Part shown: piece after piece, positions 1-6,054 of the stretch
How positions within the stretch are numbered: position 1 is the first letter of the stretch
Layout: every line of letters starts with the position of its first letter
Translations under genes and position numbers: made by a program
Notes under the pieces: model-generated
What the model was told of the DNA's origin: nothing
The model's database searches: none
The model's input: only the letters and a program-made list of their open reading frames with translations
Source: Acidobacteriota bacterium
Lineage (GTDB): Bacteria > Actinomycetota > Acidimicrobiia > Spongiisociales > UBA5794
DNA: 10,245 nt
Assembly: GCA_022574065.1 (NCBI GenBank)
Contig: JACZST010000050.1
Span: forward strand, 1-10,245
Reading direction: 5' to 3'

Positions 1-1060
1 TCGCCTTATCAAGAACCCATAGCATCATGCGTGGCGCCACCACTTTTATCGCTGATATCTCGCGACGCGCCTCCCGATTCCCTACCGTGTCAAGGAGCCA
101 GGCGGTGTAGAGCACGAGGAGGCGGGCCTGGTCGATCCGCCACCGCGCCTCTGCGATCCAATCCTGGACCACCCCTTGCTCGGCGATCGGGCCACCGAAC
201 GCGGTGCGTTCCTTGGCCCGCGCCACCATGAGATCGAATGCCCGCTCGGCCATTCCGATCGACCGCATGCTGTGGTGGATGCGGCCCGGACCGAGTCTTG
301 CCTGGGCGATCATGTACCCGGCGCCTTCGCCTGCGATCAGATTCGAGGCCTCAACCCTCACCTGGTTGAAGCGGATCTCGGCATGGCCGCCACGGTCGTG
401 GTACCCGAACACTGGGAGATCCCTGACCACCTCGACCCCCTCCGAGTCCATCGGGACCAGGATCATCGAGTACCGCTCCTTCGGTGGTGCCTCCGGCCTG
501 GAGACACCCATCACGATCGCCACCTTGCAATCCGCCGATATGCCACCCGTCGACCACCATTTGGTCCCGTCGATGACGTATTCGTCACCATCGCCGATGA
601 TCGAGGTCTCCAGATTGCGTGGATCGGATGACGCCACATCGGGTTCCGTCATCGAGAAGCAGGATCGAATCTCGCCGTCGAGCAGAGGCGCCAGCCAACG
701 CTCCTTCTGCTCGTCGGTACCGAATTCGTGAATGACCTCCATGTTGCCGGTGTCCGGGGCGGAGCAGTTGGTCGCTTCCGGCGCCAGCTCGATGCTCCGC
801 CCCATCATTTCGGCGAGCGGTGCGTACTCGACGTAGGCCAGCCCCGGGCCGTATTCGGCATCGGGGAGGAATAGGTTCCACAGACCTTGATCCTTGGCCT
901 CGCGCTTCAAGGTCTGCAATATCGGGGTCGCCTCAGTCCGGCCGCCCTGCTCGTCGGCCTGCTGGGCGTGCACAGGCTCGGCGGGATAAACGTGCCCCTC
1001 CATGAAGGCACCCAGCCGGTCCAGGTACTCCCGGGTCCGTTCGCTATGCGAGAAATCCAT
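1..1060 (-). CDS. Acyl-CoA dehydrogenase, ACAD11/FadE type (C-terminus cut by window edge)
   Basis: The product is an FAD-dependent acyl-CoA dehydrogenase, which makes the alpha-beta double bond in an acyl-CoA and passes electrons to ETF in the cytoplasm. I translated the minus strand by hand: 353 codons are open from an ATG at 1060 to the window edge with no stop. The N-terminus (MDFSHSERTREYLDRLGAFM) matches the usual family start. The flavin-binding stretch CFSMTEPDVASSD lies at residues 134-146. The helix GRIHHSMRSIGMAERAF (259-275) is typical of the ACAD11-like branch, and RTAFGGPIAEQGVVQDWIAE follows at 285-304. The family is about 400 residues long, so roughly 50 are missing, including the C-terminal region expected to hold the catalytic acid. 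No Shine-Dalgarno is close to the start; a strong hairpin ends 22 bases upstream. The substrate cannot be told from sequence. Family call is firm, substrate unknown. Confidence 0.93.
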   Translation of the reverse strand, partial: MDFSHSERTREYLDRLGAFMEGHVYPAEPVHAQQADEQGGRTEATPILQTLKREAKDQGLWNLFLPDAEYGPGLAYVEYAPLAEMMGRSIELAPEATNCSAPDTGNMEVIHEFGTDEQKERWLAPLLDGEIRSCFSMTEPDVASSDPRNLETSIIGDGDEYVIDGTKWWSTGGISADCKVAIVMGVSRPEAPPKERYSMILVPMDSEGVEVVRDLPVFGYHDRGGHAEIRFNQVRVEASNLIAGEGAGYMIAQARLGPGRIHHSMRSIGMAERAFDLMVARAKERTAFGGPIAEQGVVQDWIAEARWRIDQARLLVLYTAWLLDTVGNREARREISAIKVVAPRMMLWVLDKA

Positions 1061-1082
1061 GATGAGACGGTAGCGGCGAGTT

Positions 1083-1109
1083 CGTCTCTCCCGCGGGGCG
1101 GGGGAGACG
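1083..1109 (-). promoter_or_regulatory. GC-rich hairpin in the leader of the acyl-CoA dehydrogenase gene
   Basis: A 12-base stem with one mismatch (T opposite G on the plus strand) encloses a 3-base loop. It is the hairpin of element copy A. On the minus strand it ends 22 bases before the ATG at 1060. No T-run follows on either strand, so it is not a canonical Rho-independent terminator. If transcription reads through from the PhoU-like gene, this would be a stable structure just ahead of the ribosome binding region. Any regulatory role is inference. Confidence 0.5.
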
Positions 1110-1225
1110 CGGCGGAGCTGATGCTTCGCCGCAGAGGGGGCTTTGGGAGCGCACCACTCGCATGAGCTCATTCGAGGCATTCGACCTTCCAGAGCCCCCT
1201 CCGCTCGCCGACTTCGTCTGCTCGC

Positions 1226-1250
1226 GCCTCCCCCACTCCGTGGGAGAGGC
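1226..1250 (-). terminator. Hairpin just after the PhoU-like gene, possible terminator
   Basis: An 11-base stem (one mismatch, allowing G-U) with a 3-base loop starts 8 bases downstream of the PhoU-like stop codon. It is the hairpin of element copy B. Its position and strength suit a transcript end or 3' mRNA stabiliser, but no T-tract follows on the minus strand, so factor-independent termination is uncertain. Confidence 0.45.
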
Positions 1251-1258
1251 AGGACTGG

Positions 1259-1924
1259 CTACCGATCCCGTTTCGCCTCGTCGTAGTAATCGAGCCGGTC
1301 GACCGGCATCACCAACGAGGTCAGGAAGTTCATCACATGGGCGGTGATCCGCTTCAGGAATCGGAAGTACAGGGCGCGCGACACCGCGTCAGAAGCGGTG
1401 CCCTCCCACCGGTATGCGGCCTTTACCTGCGCGTCGTAGTCATCGAGAAAGCCGTCGGCCTTGTTGATCAACCGCTGGGCGTGCTCGGCGTCCCTGGCCG
1501 CGAACGCCTCCGCCGCCTCTCCGATCAGATGCGACACCCGATCGCGATACGCGGACAGCTCCTTACGATCCGGGGCGTTCTCGAAATCGGCGCCATACCT
1601 GACCAGGTCGTAGACGTTCTTGGCGTAGTCGCCGATGCGCTCCGCGTCCTTCACCGTGCTCATGTAGGCGAGGACCAGCGGCAGGTCGACCGTGTCCTGC
1701 ACCGAGGCGTGAATCATCAACTCCCGCCTGACGTCCTGCTGGGCAACGTTGATGTGACGGTCGGTGCTCTGCAGGTCACGCTTCGTCTGTTTGGATTTGC
1801 CCCCACCGAACAGGGCGTCGGTGGCGGTGTCGAACACCTCACGGCCGTCGACGAGCATCTGAACCAGGGTGCTCTCCACTCCCTCGACTGCGGAGTAGCC
1901 GCCCTTGAAGAAATCGAATACCAC
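1259..1924 (-). CDS. PhoU-domain protein paired with Na/phosphate cotransporter
   Basis: This 221-residue helical protein has a PhoU-type domain, the family that tunes phosphate uptake by acting on phosphate transporters or their sensor kinases at the inner face of the membrane. The PhoU signature is VKDAERIGDYAKNVYDL (91-107), with E95, R96 and D99 as likely metal-binding or structural residues. The matching motif in the second half, RFLKRITAHVMNFL (188-201), has lost the acidic pattern of the classical ERxxDH repeat. The start is GTG at 1924, supported by a perfect AGGAGG five bases upstream. The SD overlaps the stop of the transporter gene, nine bases before this start, so the two are one operon. 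Transporters of this kind often carry PhoU as a C-terminal fusion; here it is a separate polypeptide. Family call is good; direct regulation of the neighbour is inferred from context. Confidence 0.85.
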   Translation of the reverse strand: MVFDFFKGGYSAVEGVESTLVQMLVDGREVFDTATDALFGGGKSKQTKRDLQSTDRHINVAQQDVRRELMIHASVQDTVDLPLVLAYMSTVKDAERIGDYAKNVYDLVRYGADFENAPDRKELSAYRDRVSHLIGEAAEAFAARDAEHAQRLINKADGFLDDYDAQVKAAYRWEGTASDAVSRALYFRFLKRITAHVMNFLTSLVMPVDRLDYYDEAKRDR

Positions 1925-1929
1925 GGCAA

Positions 1930-1935
1930 CCTCCT
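1930..1935 (-). promoter_or_regulatory. Shine-Dalgarno AGGAGG overlapping the transporter stop codon
   Basis: A perfect AGGAGG sits five bases before the GTG at 1924 and fixes that start over later ones. The TAG stop of the cotransporter (1936-1934) shares bases with it, so ribosomes ending the transporter stand on the initiation site of the PhoU-like gene. This points to translational coupling. Confidence 0.85.
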
Positions 1936-3097
1936 AGAAGACGACAATAACGATGAGCGGGAGGCCAATAAACACGATCGCCACGTAGACAATCGCTACC
2001 CACTTTCTGGTCATCGCGACCTGAGCAAGGCTGCCGGCCAGCCTGATCGGAATGTGTCGGATCGCTGGAATTGGATACAGGATGAGGATTCCGAGCAGGT
2101 TGAATCCGAGATGGACGAGCGCGATCGAAAGCCCGCCCACCGTTCCAGCAGCGAATGCTGCGAGCAGCGCCGTGATCGTGGTCCCGACGTTCGCTCCAAG
2201 TGTGATCGGATACGCATTGGTGACGACAAGCAACCCGGATGCGACCAGCGGGATGAGGATCGACGTCGTGATGCTCGACGACTGCACGGCAACGGTGATG
2301 ATCACCCCGACGGTCATGCCGACCAGACCGCTTCGTGCCAGGGCGACGTTGAGGGAGCGCTCGATCCGCGCCGCGACCAGGACCTTCATGTTCCGCGTGA
2401 TGTACAGGAGGCATAGAAAGATGATCAGGAGACCGGTCACGAGTGACAGACCGCCGATCGCCTGCGGGTTGGTTGTGACCAGGTCGAGCACGCGTGCGAT
2501 CTGGATCGCCCCCCATTGCACAGCTCCCTTGACGGGACTGTTAAAGGAGCCTCCACCAACGGAACCGGCGAAAGCCTCGGACAGCGCTACCGCAGGTTTG
2601 GACAGCACGCCGAACGCAAGTTCGAGTGGGAGGATGATGGCTACCGCCATCACGTTGAAGACGTCGTGCATGGTGGCGGCGGTGAACGCGAGCCGGAACT
2701 CCTCTGAGCGCCGGGCATGACCAAGCGCGACGAGGGTGTTGGTCACGGTCGTCCCGATGTTGGCTCCCATGACCATCGGCACTGCGGTCTCGAAGGGAAG
2801 GCTGCCCGCGGCTACGAGCGCCACGATCGTGGATGTCGTGACCGAGGATGACTGGACCAGCACCGTTGCCAGAGTGCCGACTGCCAGCGCTGTGATGGGA
2901 TTGGTGATGCCCTCAAATAGGCTTGCCTCTGCCCCACCGGTGACGCCTTTGATGCCAAGCTCGAGAAGCTTGACCCCGACGAGGAACAGGTAGAGAAGGC
3001 CAAGCACCAGGATGGGTCGGGCCCATGCCGGCATCCGCGAGCGCCGTGCACTCTCGGCGAGCTCAGGCGCCGACTCGTCCTCGTGGTGTGCGGTCAT
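1934..3097 (-). CDS. Na+/phosphate cotransporter (NptA/SLC34-like)
   Basis: This 387-residue inner-membrane protein belongs to the Na/Pi cotransporter II family (NptA, SLC34, YjbB), which couples sodium entry to phosphate movement. Its inverted-repeat core is plain: QSSSVTTS at 82-89 and QSSSITTS at 272-279 are the paired substrate-binding signatures, each followed about 29 residues later by GANIGTT (111-117) and GANVGTT (301-307). Hydrophobic segments fill most of residues 28-387, and a charged cytoplasmic tail precedes them. The ATG at 3097 is the first possible start, because an in-frame TAG lies ten codons upstream with no start codon between; no strong SD is visible. A PhoU-like gene follows nine bases after the stop. 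The direction of transport is not shown by sequence; some bacterial relatives export phosphate. Family assignment is firm. Confidence 0.93.
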   Translation of the reverse strand: MTAHHEDESAPELAESARRSRMPAWARPILVLGLLYLFLVGVKLLELGIKGVTGGAEASLFEGITNPITALAVGTLATVLVQSSSVTTSTIVALVAAGSLPFETAVPMVMGANIGTTVTNTLVALGHARRSEEFRLAFTAATMHDVFNVMAVAIILPLELAFGVLSKPAVALSEAFAGSVGGGSFNSPVKGAVQWGAIQIARVLDLVTTNPQAIGGLSLVTGLLIIFLCLLYITRNMKVLVAARIERSLNVALARSGLVGMTVGVIITVAVQSSSITTSILIPLVASGLLVVTNAYPITLGANVGTTITALLAAFAAGTVGGLSIALVHLGFNLLGILILYPIPAIRHIPIRLAGSLAQVAMTRKWVAIVYVAIVFIGLPLIVIVVF

Positions 3098-3318
3098 TGC
3101 CGCAGCCGCCCTGACCCTGCTGACCTATGCGGAATACGGCCCGAAGCGAACAGCAAGCGGAGTGTTCCTCGCCCTGGCTGGCATCGAGCCGGGAGAGTAG
3201 CCGCACCTCGTCTCCGACGCTCAGCCAAGACGCAGAGCAGTAGCGCGCCAAACCGAACGACACGGCGCGGCTATGCGAGATCTTGGCACCACGTCGTTAC
3301 CGACGGCGAAGCCCAGCT
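3098..3318. other. Intergenic region (221 bp), no gene seen
   Basis: This gap lies between the four-helix membrane protein gene and the cotransporter gene, both on the minus strand, and should hold the promoter of the phosphate pair. I found no tandem repeat, no long palindrome and no clear -10/-35 pair. A 66-codon minus-strand frame crosses it but overlaps the start of the transporter and has cysteine- and arginine-rich composition unlike a real protein. Nothing further can be supported. Confidence 0.5.
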
Positions 3319-4227
3319 CTACCCCGGCGAAGCGGGCATCTGGCGGCGACCCAACCAGGTGCCGACGCCGATGACCAGGCCGATGCCGGCCACCGCTGCG
3401 GCCAGCACAAGGTACCCATCGGCCAACGCATCCCACACCACCCGGCGGGCTTCCCTAGCGATGATGGTGTCGCCGCCCCCCACGAAAACCGTCCTCGTTC
3501 CTGCGAGCAGGGCTGCGCTTACCAACACCATGGTCGCCACGGAGAACCCGAAGACTTGTATCGATCGCGTCCGGTCCCAATCGACAACGACCGCAACAGC
3601 GAGCAGGACCACCGCGAACAGCGGGAACAGCCAGAGCGAGGTGTTGAACACGTTGACGATAGCTCTCGGTCCAGCGAGCTGATCGGCCTGCAGGAGAACG
3701 ATCTCACCGATGGTCAGATCAGAGAACAGCGTAATCCCAGACTCCTCGAGGCGGTTGAGGATCACCTCGGCACCGATGCCCAGATCGAAGCTCACATCGT
3801 CGCTCCGTCCCTGGAGGGCGGCTGTGAGCGCACGGTGGGTCGCCTCGACGATCGCCGTCCAAACCGAGGTGAACACATCGGACTCGACGAGCGACTTTGT
3901 GAGATCGAAGACGAGCTCGGCGGCGAATTCGGTGAAGGTGGACGCCAGGAAGGTCAGCTCGTCGGGGAGCGCGTCCGCAACCTGAGCCTGTAGTGCCCCG
4001 TCCTGGCTGAGCGCCTGCACCGTGCTCGCTGCGATCGCGCTCGATACGGCGGGATTCTTTGGGAGTGGTGCTACCCGTTCGACGAAACCGTCGGAGTCGA
4101 AGATCGCCCTGTCCAGCCAGAAGGCGTCGACTGCCATCGAGACGAATATCGAAGCGATGACCGCCAACGTGATAGCGATGGCGCCGCGAGTCGGGCTTCG
4201 TTTCGACGGGTTCGCCCCGGCGGTCAT
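3319..4227 (-). CDS. Actinobacterial integral membrane protein with a large extracytoplasmic domain
   Basis: I do not recognise a named family. The 302-residue product has a basic N-terminal tail, a transmembrane helix at about 15-35, a helical, mostly soluble region at about 38-190, and three more helices at about 195-216, 223-244 and 270-293, ending in a short basic tail. The basic N-terminus and the helix count suggest that both ends are cytoplasmic and that the 38-190 region is outside. The segment after helix 1, with its aspartates and LPKNPAVSSAIAAS (55-68), recalls conserved membrane proteins of unknown function that are common in Actinobacteria. The ATG at 4227 overlaps the peroxiredoxin stop by one base (TGATG), so the two are very likely translationally coupled. 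That suggests, without proving, a role linked to redox or envelope stress. Confidence 0.8.
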   Translation of the reverse strand: MTAGANPSKRSPTRGAIAITLAVIASIFVSMAVDAFWLDRAIFDSDGFVERVAPLPKNPAVSSAIAASTVQALSQDGALQAQVADALPDELTFLASTFTEFAAELVFDLTKSLVESDVFTSVWTAIVEATHRALTAALQGRSDDVSFDLGIGAEVILNRLEESGITLFSDLTIGEIVLLQADQLAGPRAIVNVFNTSLWLFPLFAVVLLAVAVVVDWDRTRSIQVFGFSVATMVLVSAALLAGTRTVFVGGGDTIIAREARRVVWDALADGYLVLAAAVAGIGLVIGVGTWLGRRQMPASPG

Positions 4228-4691
4228 CAGCTCGCGATCGCCTCGAGCGCGGCGACGTAGTCATCGAACTCTCGCGGTGTGCCCAGCGAGCCGCTGTCGA
4301 TGACGTCGCGAACAACTCCGTCCTCGTCGAGGATGTAGGACACGCGATTCGCCGCGCCCACCTTCTCATTGAACGCGCCGTATGCCTTGGCGGTTTCTCC
4401 GTGGGGCCAATAGTCAGAGAGAACCGGGAACTCGAACCCGTTGTCGCTCGACCACTTCTGATTAGTGAAATGCGTATCGACGGTGATGACGACCACCTTG
4501 GCCTTTAGCTCGTTGAGGGCAGCCAGCCGGTCGCGGATCGCGCACAGCTCGAACTCACAGATTGCTGAGAAGGGGAACGGGATGAACACCACGACGCTTT
4601 TCTGACCCCTGAGATCTTCGTTGGTGACCGGATTTCTCTCCTGATCGATGAGCTCGAACGGAGGCGCCGTCGTGCCGATTTCCAGAGTCAT
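4227..4691 (-). CDS. Peroxiredoxin, AhpE/BCP-like, with CxxxxC active site
   Basis: This thiol peroxidase reduces hydrogen peroxide and organic hydroperoxides in the cytoplasm. At 154 residues it matches the usual AhpE length. The active-site motif PxxxSxxC is P38, S42 and C45 (peroxidatic), with S in place of the commoner T; R116 fits the conserved catalytic arginine. A second cysteine at C50 gives CEFELC, the same spacing as the C45/C50 pair of E. coli BCP, so an intramolecular disulfide is possible, whereas the M. tuberculosis AhpE branch is treated as one-Cys. AAGGGA lies four bases before the ATG and a TATAGAT -10-like box about 26 bases upstream of it. The gene starts a two-gene unit with the membrane protein. 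The family is firm; the mechanistic subtype is inferred from cysteine spacing. Confidence 0.92.
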   Translation of the reverse strand: MTLEIGTTAPPFELIDQERNPVTNEDLRGQKSVVVFIPFPFSAICEFELCAIRDRLAALNELKAKVVVITVDTHFTNQKWSSDNGFEFPVLSDYWPHGETAKAYGAFNEKVGAANRVSYILDEDGVVRDVIDSGSLGTPREFDDYVAALEAIAS

Positions 4692-4717
4692 TGAGTCCCT
4701 TCGTGCTTGGGGCTAGA

Positions 4718-4723
4718 TCTATA
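4718..4723 (-). promoter_or_regulatory. Possible -10 box (TATAGA) for the peroxiredoxin operon
   Basis: The minus strand reads TATAGAT about 26 bases before the peroxiredoxin ATG, which would place a transcript start near 4710 and give a leader of about 20 bases containing the AAGGGA site. No good -35 hexamer is seen at the usual distance, though actinobacterial promoters often lack one. The position after a repeat-rich gap supports a separate transcript here. Confidence 0.4.
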
Positions 4724-4813
4724 GAGCGAATCTAGCGAAGAGTGAGATGCCAGTTCGCTCGCTGCGCTCGCTTCCAGTCGTCGGTACGGAATCCAACCGG
4801 GATCTGGGAACTG

Positions 4814-4837
4814 GGCCTCCGGCCACCGGCCACCGGC
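4814..4837. repeat. 7-bp tandem repeat, GGCCACC units
   Basis: The plus strand reads GGCCTCC, then GGCCACC twice, then a partial GGC: three full units with one substitution. It lies in the same intergenic gap as another array with the same period but a different sequence. Confidence 0.75.
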
Positions 4838-4882
4838 AAGAATAGGAATTGAGAACGGAGGACTCGGAATCCGAACTCTGAG

Positions 4883-4924
4883 CTTGCGACTTGCGACTTG
4901 CGTCTCGCGACTTGCGACTCGCGA
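4883..4924. repeat. 7-bp tandem repeat array, six CTTGCGA/CTCGCGA units
   Basis: Six contiguous 7-mers are in perfect register: CTTGCGA, CTTGCGA, CTTGCGT, CTCGCGA, CTTGCGA, CTCGCGA. A decayed seventh unit (CCTGCCT) follows and runs up to the end of the DUF2342 gene, whose stop codon lies just beyond it. The unit length recalls the heptameric STRR repeats described in cyanobacteria, but the sequence and host differ, so this is only a likeness of form. Confidence 0.85.
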
Positions 4925-4933
4925 CCTGCCTGG

Positions 4934-6052
4934 TCACTGAAGAAGGACACGCGCTGCCCAACCGACGGGGTCGGTGAGCTCTTGCAGCGTCGGGAGGTGT
5001 TGCGGGTCTTCCCAGATTCGGTCGAGCGCGTCTTCGCCCCAGCGCTGTTCGAGCTCGCGGAAGAAGCCGGCGGCGTCGTCGGCCCGGCTCCGCTGCAACT
5101 CGAGCCCCACCACCTGCTGCAGGTACTGCTCGGCTTGGTCCGGCTCTCTACGGCGCAACGAGTTGGCAGCTTCGATCTCGCCGAGGCCCGGAAGTACTTC
5201 TTCCCCGGCCTTCCTGACCAAGTAGTCGCCGTATCCCTCGACGAGGGCCGTGAAGGCCTGAACCGCAGCGAGACGTTCCGGGTCCGAAGTGCCCTTGAGC
5301 AGCGCCGGTGTCTGGGCCCCATCCTCGCCGAGTAGTTCCTGCAGCTGCGCCGGGTCCTCGAGGGCGGCGAGGTTTCCCATGAGGTCGGAGAAATCGAATT
5401 CGACCGTCTCGTAGAACGCCTCGACCAGCGAGACGAAGTGGCCACGAAGCCATTCGATCTCCATCAGACGCTGAAACACCATTTCGTGGAGCGCGGCCCA
5501 CAGCCTGACCTGTTTCGGATCGAGGTCACTGTCGACGGCGAAGGCTTCGACGTTCGGAACCACTATGTAGGGGCGATCCTGGTCCATCGCAGGGATGCCG
5601 GTATCGAACTGGCCGAGGGTGCGGTGAGCCAGAAACCCAACCATCGTGCCCGCCTGCATCCCGAGAATCGCCGGCCCCATTGGTGCCAGCATCGATCCGA
5701 TCTGACCGAGCGACTCGGCGCCTGGCAGGTCTTCGAAGCCGCCGGTGAGCTTCCCGGAGAGTGGCTCGACGAGAACGCGGAAGGTCTGCTGGTTGTCCGC
5801 CGCCCAGGTCGAACGGTCGGTCGGATTCAGATCGCCCGGCGACGGCGCCGGCAGCGACGACGCCGCGTCGATGCGGAGGTCGGCGGCGCGGGCGAGCTCG
5901 AGATACTCTTCGGCCAGGCCCGGATCGATCGGCTCTCGCTCACCGGCGAGGCTCTTGGTGAGTTCGCGTGCCAGCTTCCAGTTCACCGGGCCGGACGACT
6001 GAAAGAGCCGGAACAACTGCTCAAACAGGTCATCGCCTTCGCTCATGCTCAT
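4934..6052 (-). CDS. DUF2342/Zincin_2 family protein with a degenerate zinc motif
   Basis: The 372-residue protein matches the zincin-like family widespread in Actinobacteria (annotated as zinc-dependent metalloprotease or F420-associated hydrolase). Family landmarks are the N-terminal helical region with PVNWKLARELTKSLAG (22-37), the glycine/methionine-rich stretch LGQIGSMLAPMGPAILGMQAG (115-135, an apolar helix pair), the strand PYIVVPNVEAF (161-171), the would-be catalytic helix ALHEMVFQRL (187-196), ALVEGYGDYL (269-278), and the C-terminal LPTLQELTDPVGWAARVLL. HExxH reads HEMVF (189-193) and the expected EGH-like site reads EGY, so zinc binding and proteolysis are doubtful. Two in-frame ATGs exist: 6052, two bases after the upstream protease stop, and 6046, which is better spaced from AGGG. 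Both are coupled to the protease gene. Family call good; substrate and activity unknown. Confidence 0.85.
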   Translation of the reverse strand: MSMSEGDDLFEQLFRLFQSSGPVNWKLARELTKSLAGEREPIDPGLAEEYLELARAADLRIDAASSLPAPSPGDLNPTDRSTWAADNQQTFRVLVEPLSGKLTGGFEDLPGAESLGQIGSMLAPMGPAILGMQAGTMVGFLAHRTLGQFDTGIPAMDQDRPYIVVPNVEAFAVDSDLDPKQVRLWAALHEMVFQRLMEIEWLRGHFVSLVEAFYETVEFDFSDLMGNLAALEDPAQLQELLGEDGAQTPALLKGTSDPERLAAVQAFTALVEGYGDYLVRKAGEEVLPGLGEIEAANSLRRREPDQAEQYLQQVVGLELQRSRADDAAGFFRELEQRWGEDALDRIWEDPQHLPTLQELTDPVGWAARVLLQ

Positions 6053-6054
6053 CC

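Larger units (their letters stand above)
1083..1251. repeat. Two inverted copies of a ~66-bp palindromic (REP/BIME-like) element
   Basis: Copy A is 1083-1149 read on the plus strand; copy B is 1251-1186 read on the minus strand; a 36-base spacer lies between. The first 28 aligned columns differ at 6 positions and the last 19 columns at 3, and all nine differences are transitions. The middle of the element is more diverged and needs a one-base gap. Each copy begins with its own GC-rich hairpin. Dispersed extragenic palindromes in paired, inverted arrangement are known in many bacteria as REP/BIME elements. That this one is dispersed is an inference, because only one pair is visible here. Confidence 0.75.
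1061..1258. other. Intergenic region (198 bp) filled by a paired palindromic element
   Basis: This gap separates the PhoU-like gene from the acyl-CoA dehydrogenase gene on the minus strand. I see no convincing gene. Reading frames here give proline-rich peptides of low-complexity character, as expected for a GC-rich palindrome. Most of the gap (1083-1251) is two inverted copies of one element of about 66 bp, described separately. A promoter for the dehydrogenase would have to lie inside this element, and I could not point to one. Confidence 0.7.
4692..4933. other. Intergenic region (242 bp) rich in short tandem repeats
   Basis: The gap lies between the DUF2342 gene and the peroxiredoxin gene. 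It holds the likely peroxiredoxin promoter at its left end. Farther right come a GC-rich near-palindrome of CGCTCGC and GCTCGC units around 4755-4771, a 7-bp array of GGCCACC units (4814-4837), the small palindrome TCGGAATCCGA (4864-4874), and a 7-bp array of CTTGCGA units (4883-4924). Frames that cross it give peptides rich in S, R, K and Q that mirror the repeats; I consider them non-coding. Confidence 0.75.

Noticed and set aside
1083..1251. Insertion sequence or transposon ends
   Set aside because: The inverted arms are only 36 bases apart with no transposase or flanking target duplication, so a palindromic repeat pair is the simpler reading.
1337..2416. A 359-codon open frame on the plus strand
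   Set aside because: It is antisense to the PhoU-like and cotransporter genes, and its product is rich in D, R and H without any domain. It is a shadow of GC-rich coding on the other strand.
3063..3263. A 66-codon minus-strand frame before the cotransporter
   Set aside because: It overlaps the transporter start and has no recognisable sequence or ribosome binding site.
4883..4924. CRISPR-like array
   Set aside because: The units are contiguous 7-mers without spacers, so this is a simple tandem repeat.
4732..5445. A 237-codon minus-strand frame running through the heptamer array
   Set aside because: Its right half is out of frame within the DUF2342 gene, and its left half (repeated S-Q-V-A-S-like words) is a readout of the 7-bp repeats.
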